A stretch of DNA of 48,131 bases. Source: Chitinimonas sp. BJB300. GTDB taxonomy: Bacteria > Pseudomonadota > Gammaproteobacteria > Burkholderiales > Chitinimonadaceae. Numbering within the stretch: the stretch's first letter is position 1; the number at the start of each line of letters is the position of its first letter. The notes beneath the pieces are model-generated. The model was given only the letters and a program-made list of their open reading frames with translations, was not told the origin of the DNA and searched no databases. This document shows positions 44,321 through 48,131 of the stretch, piece after piece. The DNA lies in contig NZ_PDZH01000019.1 in the NCBI RefSeq assembly GCF_002735695.1, positions 1 to 48,131 of the forward strand, read 5' to 3'. The position numbers and the translations under genes are program-made.

Positions 44321-44656
44321 TCAAGGTTTTTTGGGGGCAGGACCAGTTTTAGAGGTTGGAGCCGCTGCCGAAACAGGCTTAGCAGAAGGCGGAGTAGCTG
44401 CGCCCCCTACCGTAATATCCTTACGCAACTTTTCGACAGTCGCCTTCCCAATTCCGCTGACTTTTTCAAGCTCGTCGACACTCTTGAATGCACCGTTCTT
44501 GGTACGGTAATCGACTATGGCTTTCGCCTTCTTGGCACCAATACCATGTAAAGATTCCAATTCAGTAACAGTACCAGTATTGATATTGACGACTGCCATG
44601 GCAGGCAGAACGGCGAGGGCCAGAGCGGCAAGCACACTAGCAAGTAAGACTTTCAT
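44321..44656 (-). CDS. ComEA-like helix-hairpin-helix DNA-binding protein
   Basis: A 111-residue secreted protein. A signal peptide (about 1-21) precedes the two helix-hairpin-helix motifs (VTELESLHGIGAKKAKAIV and VDELEKVSGIGKATVEKL; about 30-80). A proline/alanine/lysine tail (about 85-111) follows. The minimal ComEA of Gram-negative bacteria has this form and pulls incoming DNA into the periplasm during natural transformation. No other competence gene is adjacent. The proline-rich tail is longer than in minimal ComEA proteins. Confidence 0.85.
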   Translation of the reverse strand: MKVLLASVLAALALAVLPAMAVVNINTGTVTELESLHGIGAKKAKAIVDYRTKNGAFKSVDELEKVSGIGKATVEKLRKDITVGGAATPPSAKPVSAAAPTSKTGPAPKKP

Positions 44657-44853
44657 TGATAATCCTCCTTAAGCGGTTTCGATGCGTATTACGGAAGAAA
44701 ATACTCCGTCCACGCAAGCTAGGTGTAGCTTAAAGAGTTTGCAAGCAGGATTTACTTCCTAATTAGGGTTATCTTCCCAGTCCGGGCGTTTTGGGAAAAT
44801 CTATGCCGTGCATAACATAATCCGTATGCCCCCAGACCGAAGAAAGCACTACG

Positions 44854-45051
44854 CTAAAGAATCATCAATAAAGCCTGGAAATTAACCTTGGGCTTAGCAA
44901 TACGTTGTTCAACGGCAACCGCCTCATCCAGCGTCAGCAAACGCAACTTCACAGCCGGATTAGTCATAGCTGATGCAGCATGCGCCACTTCAACTTTGTG
45001 GGTTGCCACCACATCCTCTTGGCCGGAAGCCATTTCGAAGATAGTGATCAT
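44854..45051 (-). CDS. Small hypothetical protein
   Basis: A 65-residue protein starting MITIFEMASGQEDVVATHKV, with AAGGGATG upstream of the ATG at 45049-45051. It has a hydrophobic C-terminal end and no recognisable motif. The composition looks like a real soluble protein, but no family is recognised and it stands alone. Confidence 0.45.
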   Translation of the reverse strand: MITIFEMASGQEDVVATHKVEVAHAASAMTNPAVKLRLLTLDEAVAVEQRIAKPKVNFQALLMIL

Positions 45052-45290
45052 CTTGCATCCCTTCTGCGCCCATGGCGCACTCTGATCAATCGGCTTATGA
45101 CCTGAATATCGGTTTATTCTGAATAAACTTCAATAGACAAGCTGACTATCTACGACAAAGATGGCCTACTGGACGACAGTCGGTTATTGATCTGTGCGGA
45201 AATTTGGTTCCACTCAGCGAAACGCGAACTTGCCAAGGTAACAAATTCACTACCTATAGGGTGAAACGACAGACGGGGCCTGTCTATTCT

Positions 45291-45412
45291 TTGTAATCAT
45301 TTGTCTGCCCTCTATAACGGGATTCAGTCTCTCCGGAGTAACAACTCCCTCGAAGGCGGTATACCACCGCCTGACTTACAGGCCGACACACACCGTGTCG
45401 GCCTCGTTTTTT
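45291..45412 (+). ncRNA. Candidate small RNA with own promoter and terminator
   Basis: A promoter TTGTAA (45291-45296), a 16-base spacer and TATAAC (45313-45318) predict a start near 45325. The transcript would be about 88 bases: a short CTCCGGAG palindrome (45331-45338), a stem AGGCGGT/ACCGCCT (45354-45372), and a strong terminator GGCCGACAC/GTGTCGGCC followed by TCGTTTTTT (45381-45412). The rlmD promoter lies after the terminator, so this is probably not just the rlmD leader. No open frame fits. I do not match it to a known RNA family. Confidence 0.55.
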
Positions 45413-45416
45413 GCAT

Positions 45417-45445
45417 TTTCCCGAATAGTCTCAAGCGCTTATAAT
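45417..45445 (+). promoter_or_regulatory. Probable rlmD promoter
   Basis: A perfect -10 TATAAT (45440-45445) lies 17 bases after a weak -35 (TTTTCC, 45417-45422), giving a start about 30 bases before the ATG at 45483. Confidence 0.5.
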
Positions 45446-45482
45446 CGCCGACTTTTCTTCGCTTCCCAGCCCTTCTCCCCCC

Positions 45483-46802
45483 ATGACTGAACCTCGCCGT
45501 AATCCCGTTGCCACTGTTGAATCACTTGATTACGAAGGCCATGGTGTAGCCCATGTGGATGGCAAGACCATTTTCCTCGATGGCGCCCTCCCCTTTGAGA
45601 CAGTTGAATACTCCAGCTATCGTAAGAAGCCCACTTTCGAAAATGCCCAAGTTACCGCGGTGCTAAGCGAAAGTTTCATGCGTACCACCCCAAAATGTGC
45701 CCATTTCGGTGTTTGTGGAGGTTGTTCGCTACAGCATGCAGAAGCAACCGCCCAAGTCGCCGCCAAACAACGTGTTATGGAAGAGAATCTCACCCGCATC
45801 GGAGAGGTGAAACCCCAAACCCTGCTTGCCCCCATCTACGGGCCAACATGGGGCTATCGCCATCGCGCGCGTCTTTCAGCGCGTTATGTAGCCAAAAAGG
45901 GTACCGTGCTTGTCGGCTTTCATGAAAAGCGATCCAGCTTTATTGCCGACATGAAATCCTGTGAGATTCTGCCTAAGAAGATTTCCGACCTTTTAGTGCC
46001 GTTACGCAGCTTGGTAATGGCACTATCGATTCGCGAACGGATGCCACAAATTGAGTTGGCACTGGGTGAACATGTCGATGTTCTGGTATTGCGCATCATG
46101 GACCCACTGACACCCGAAGACGAAGTGCTAGTGAAGGCGTTTGCTGACCAATACACGGTACAGTTTTGGCTGCAACCCAAAGGGCCTGACACCGCCCACC
46201 CTTTTTATCCCCTAAATGCACCGCAGCTAAGTTACAGCCTGCCAGAATTTGGCATCGTCATGCCTTATAAGCCAACCGAATTCACCCAGGTCAACCCGCA
46301 TATCAACAACGTACTCGTTGGCCGCGCTATTCGTATGCTCGACCCACAACCGGGCGAACGCATCGCCGACCTGTTCTGCGGCCTGGGTAACTTCACCCTG
46401 CCCATCGCCCGCAGCGGTGCGCAAGTAATTGGCATAGAAGGTAGCCAACAGTTGGTGGAACGAGCGATTGAAAACGCGGAAAAGAATGGTCTCGCAGATA
46501 AAACCGAGTTCCAGATGGCGAATCTGTTTGAGATTACCGAAGAAATCATGGCGAGCTTAGGCCACTTCGACCGCATGGTGATCGATCCACCGCGCGATGG
46601 GGCAATGGAAGTGTGCAAGTCCATTGCAATGGAAAACGGCCCAAAACGCATCATCTACGTGAGTTGCAACCCTGCTACCCTCGCACGTGACGCTAATGTA
46701 CTGGTGAATGTAAAGGGCTACACCATGAAAACTGCGGGCGTCGTGAATATGTTCCCCCATACAGGGCATGTGGAATCAATGGCCTGGTTTGAAAAGGAGT
46801 GA
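45483..46802 (+). CDS. rlmD: 23S rRNA (uracil-1939-C5)-methyltransferase
   Basis: A 439-residue RlmD protein. An N-terminal TRAM domain (about 5-62) is followed by the [4Fe-4S] cysteines C72, C78, C81 ([10 protein letters not shown]) and C159. The SAM-binding motif is [14 protein letters not shown], and the catalytic nucleophile is C395 in [12 protein letters not shown]. It methylates U1939 of 23S rRNA. A large perfect palindrome ends its transcript. Confidence 0.94.
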   Translation: MTEPRRNPVATVESLDYEGHGVAHVDGKTIFLDGALPFETVEYSSYRKKPTFENAQVTAVLSESFMRTTPKCAHFGVCGGCSLQHAEATAQVAAKQRVMEENLTRIGEVKPQTLLAPIYGPTWGYRHRARLSARYVAKKGTVLVGFHEKRSSFIADMKSCEILPKKISDLLVPLRSLVMALSIRERMPQIELALGEHVDVLVLRIMDPLTPEDEVLVKAFADQYTVQFWLQPKGPDTAHPFYPLNAPQLSYSLPEFGIVMPYKPTEFTQVNPHINNVLVGRAIRMLDPQPGERIADLFCGLGNFTLPIARSGAQVIGIEGSQQLVERAIENAEKNGLADKTEFQMANLFEITEEIMASLGHFDRMVIDPPRDGAMEVCKSIAMENGPKRIIYVSCNPATLARDANVLVNVKGYTMKTAGVVNMFPHTGHVESMAWFEKE

Positions 46803-46807
46803 ATGTT

Positions 46808-46857
46808 TACCACCCAAATTAAAAGCGGCCGATCAGCCGCTTTTAATTTGGGTGGTA
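46808..46857. terminator. Bidirectional terminator, perfect 22-bp stem
   Basis: Two 22-base arms (46808-46829 and 46836-46857) pair without mismatch around the six-base loop CGATCA; each arm contains a T/A-rich stretch. It lies between convergent rlmD and folB and should stop both transcripts. Confidence 0.85.
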
Positions 46858-46905
46858 TCACAAGTTAGACAACACACATACCTGTCTGTCATACCCTGAG
46901 CTGCT

Positions 46906-47265
46906 CTAACCACCCCGATGACCACGCTCCACCGTCACACCCACACGGCCTACCTCGTGCAGAATACCTAGTTTGGTCACCGATACACGTATCCATGGGG
47001 TGGAAAATGCGCCCATCAAATCCTGGGCAATGTACTCAGCCAATCGCTCCAGCAGCAGAAAATGCTGTTCAGCCAATACCGCGCGCAAGCGATCCACCAC
47101 ATCGGCGTAATTAATGGTGTCGGCCAAATCATCGGTCTGACAAGCACGGGCGCTAGGGATGCCAAGCTCAAGGTCGATCTCGACAACCTGGGGGGCGATA
47201 CGCTCCCAGTCGTAAACACCGATCAGCGTCCTGGCCTTCACGCCGTGTAAATAAATAATGTCCAT
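46906..47265 (-). CDS. folB: Dihydroneopterin aldolase
   Basis: A 119-residue FolB protein. LHGVKARTLIGVYDWER at the N-terminus, the catalytic-site INYADV and LLLERLAEYIAQDL segments are family hallmarks. It cleaves 7,8-dihydroneopterin to 6-hydroxymethyl-dihydropterin and glycolaldehyde in folate synthesis. It is divergent from plsY, a very common arrangement in proteobacteria. Confidence 0.94.
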   Translation of the reverse strand: MDIIYLHGVKARTLIGVYDWERIAPQVVEIDLELGIPSARACQTDDLADTINYADVVDRLRAVLAEQHFLLLERLAEYIAQDLMGAFSTPWIRVSVTKLGILHEVGRVGVTVERGHRGG

Positions 47266-47360
47266 GGTGAGTGCGGAAGCGACTCCAGCGCTTGCTTGCT
47301 ACCGCTGAAGGCCGCATCCGGCTTAGAATCCGGGGCACTCATTGTAGAGGAAATCGCCTG

Positions 47361-47978
47361 ATGCCGCCCGCTGTGCTCCCATTTGTTCTCGTCATCGCCG
47401 CCTACCTGATTGGTTCCATCTCATTTGCCATCATCGTCAGTCGGACTATGAAAATGGCTGACCCCCGCAGCTATGGCTCGGGGAACCCGGGCGCCACCAA
47501 CGTTTTACGTTCTGGCCGAAAGAAGGCCGCCCTGTTCACTTTGTTGGGCGATACGCTGAAAGGCTTGCTGGCTGTGGCCGTCGCTCAGCAACTGGGTGTA
47601 GCAGAAGAATGGATTGCGGCAGTAGCCATTGCCGTTATCGTGGGACATATGTGGCCCATCTTCTTCCGCTTCCAGGGTGGTAAAGGTGTCGCAACGGCAG
47701 CAGGTGTATTGCTGACACTGGATTGGAAACTGGGCCTTGCAGTGCTGACCGTGTGGTTTTTGGTCGCCCTCATCACCCGACTTTCTTCCTTGGCAGCCAT
47801 CCTTGCAGCGATCTCTGCCCCACTGCTTTGCCACTTCCTCGTACCTGATCATCCAGCCATTTTTGGTGCTGTACTCGCTATTGCGGCACTTTTGGTACAG
47901 CGTCATAAACGAAATCTCATCAACTTATTAGGGGGCACAGAAGGCAAGATCGGCCAAAGCGCAAAGGCAAACGACTGA
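47361..47978 (+). CDS. plsY: Acyl-phosphate:glycerol-3-phosphate acyltransferase
   Basis: A 205-residue inner-membrane protein with five or so helices. The conserved loops are visible: SYGSGNPGATNVLRSG (about 37-52), VGHMWPIFFRFQGGKGVATAAG (about 95-116) and a third near the C-terminus (NLINLLGGTEGKIG). It transfers acyl groups from acyl-phosphate, made by PlsX, to glycerol-3-phosphate. The start is ATG 47361 with AGAGGAAAT upstream; thirty extra residues of the longer frame are rejected. Confidence 0.95.
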   Translation: MPPAVLPFVLVIAAYLIGSISFAIIVSRTMKMADPRSYGSGNPGATNVLRSGRKKAALFTLLGDTLKGLLAVAVAQQLGVAEEWIAAVAIAVIVGHMWPIFFRFQGGKGVATAAGVLLTLDWKLGLAVLTVWFLVALITRLSSLAAILAAISAPLLCHFLVPDHPAIFGAVLAIAALLVQRHKRNLINLLGGTEGKIGQSAKAND

Positions 47979-47990
47979 TCGCTTCATGCC

Positions 47991-48131
47991 CTATCTATAG
48001 CAAATAACTGATGTTACGCAGTAGCTGCGAGAAACAGCTGTAGCTGATTCATAAGCCGCGCGGGAGGCGTTGATCAATAACTTGCGGCAAAGCGCAAATG
48101 GTTTCTTCTTCGTCTTGATGCTCAGGCATTC
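47991..48131 (-). CDS. IS transposase, C-terminal fragment
   Basis: On the minus strand an open frame enters from the right edge and ends at TAG 47991-47993. It contains ECLSIKTKKKPFALCRKL, which resembles the C-terminal KTK-x-x-x-FAL-x-x-KL segment of IS4/IS701-like transposases. It is consistent with the 3' end of the same transposase whose start is at the left window edge. The frame runs through the terminal repeat and stops a few codons into host DNA, unusual unless the true stop has been lost. Its match to the left copy is by pattern only. Confidence 0.5.
   Translation of the reverse strand, partial: ECLSIKTKKKPFALCRKLLINASRAAYESATAVSRSYCVTSVICYR
48003..48131 (-). mobile_element. 3' end of an insertion sequence, cut by the window edge
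   Basis: Bases 48003-48022 (AATAACTGATGTTACGCAGT) equal the inverted terminal repeat at 136-155, and the sequence to the right encodes a transposase-like C-terminus on the minus strand. It is the opposite end of the same IS type seen at the left edge, in direct orientation. The element's extent beyond the window is unknown. Confidence 0.7.

Noticed and set aside
1-48131. The whole 48 kb as a composite transposon bounded by two IS copies
   Set aside because: The content is housekeeping genes (fab cluster, nadE, rlmD, plsY) in conserved order; the IS copies are more likely independent insertions or contig breakpoints.
1-48131. CRISPR arrays, tRNA and rRNA genes
   Set aside because: No regularly spaced repeats, cloverleaf-like sequences or conserved rRNA segments were seen while reading both strands.

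Overview
The window looks like a betaproteobacterial chromosome segment. GC content is moderate to high, and the order yceD-rpmF-plsX-fabH-fabD-fabG-acpP-fabF plus a maf/RsmI-like pair and an FNR-type site suggest Neisseriales or a close relative such as Chitinibacteraceae or Chromobacteriaceae; the genus cannot be fixed by eye. No rRNA, tRNA, CRISPR array or prophage was seen. Both window edges lie inside copies of what appears to be one insertion sequence: the 5' end of a transposase on the left, the 3' end on the right, with the same 20-base terminal repeat. The window may therefore be a contig that stopped at repeated IS copies.

Layout. 0.2-7.5 kb: a putrescine catabolic locus (spuC-type aminotransferase, puuA, puuD, ald on the minus strand; puuR-like regulator and an aldehyde dehydrogenase on the plus strand). 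7.5-14.7 kb: a 140-bp MITE, a proline-rich membrane-anchored protein with an 11-C tract, GNAT genes (one truncated), a 7TMR-DISM diguanylate cyclase, an orphan peptide-binding protein and an AT-rich CPBP protease. 14.7-18.7 kb: a GH5 glycosidase whose reading frame continues past a TGA, and a GlcD/D2HGDH-type flavoprotein. 18.7-24.5 kb: a carbon-starvation/pyruvate-uptake module (NarL-type regulator, cache-domain kinase, divergent cstA, yjiX, yjiA). 24.5-28 kb: hemN with an FNR box, HU, a second MITE, a decayed DUF4123-like gene and a small secreted protein.

28-37 kb is the fatty acid and phospholipid synthesis cluster, running on the minus strand from yceD-rpmF through plsX, fabH, fabD, an unknown membrane protein, fabG, acpP and fabF to pabB-pabC. 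37.1-40.6 kb holds a different MITE directly before maf, an RsmI-like methyltransferase, a third copy of the first MITE, and nadE. 40.6-48 kb holds a large TonB-dependent receptor, a frameshifted DUF2845 gene, a ComEA-like protein, a probable small RNA, rlmD, folB and plsY.

How the genes work together: PuuA glutamylates putrescine, an aminotransferase and the aldehyde dehydrogenase oxidise the other end, and PuuD releases GABA. No puuB oxidase is present, and alanine dehydrogenase would regenerate the pyruvate consumed by a SpuC-type transaminase. PlsX and PlsY act in consecutive steps of phospholipid synthesis although they lie 11 kb apart. The most unusual signals are two MITE families sharing terminal repeats and TNA target duplications (one copy sits in a stop codon), the C11 tract as a possible phase-variation switch, the in-frame TGA in the GH5 gene, and the candidate small RNA.
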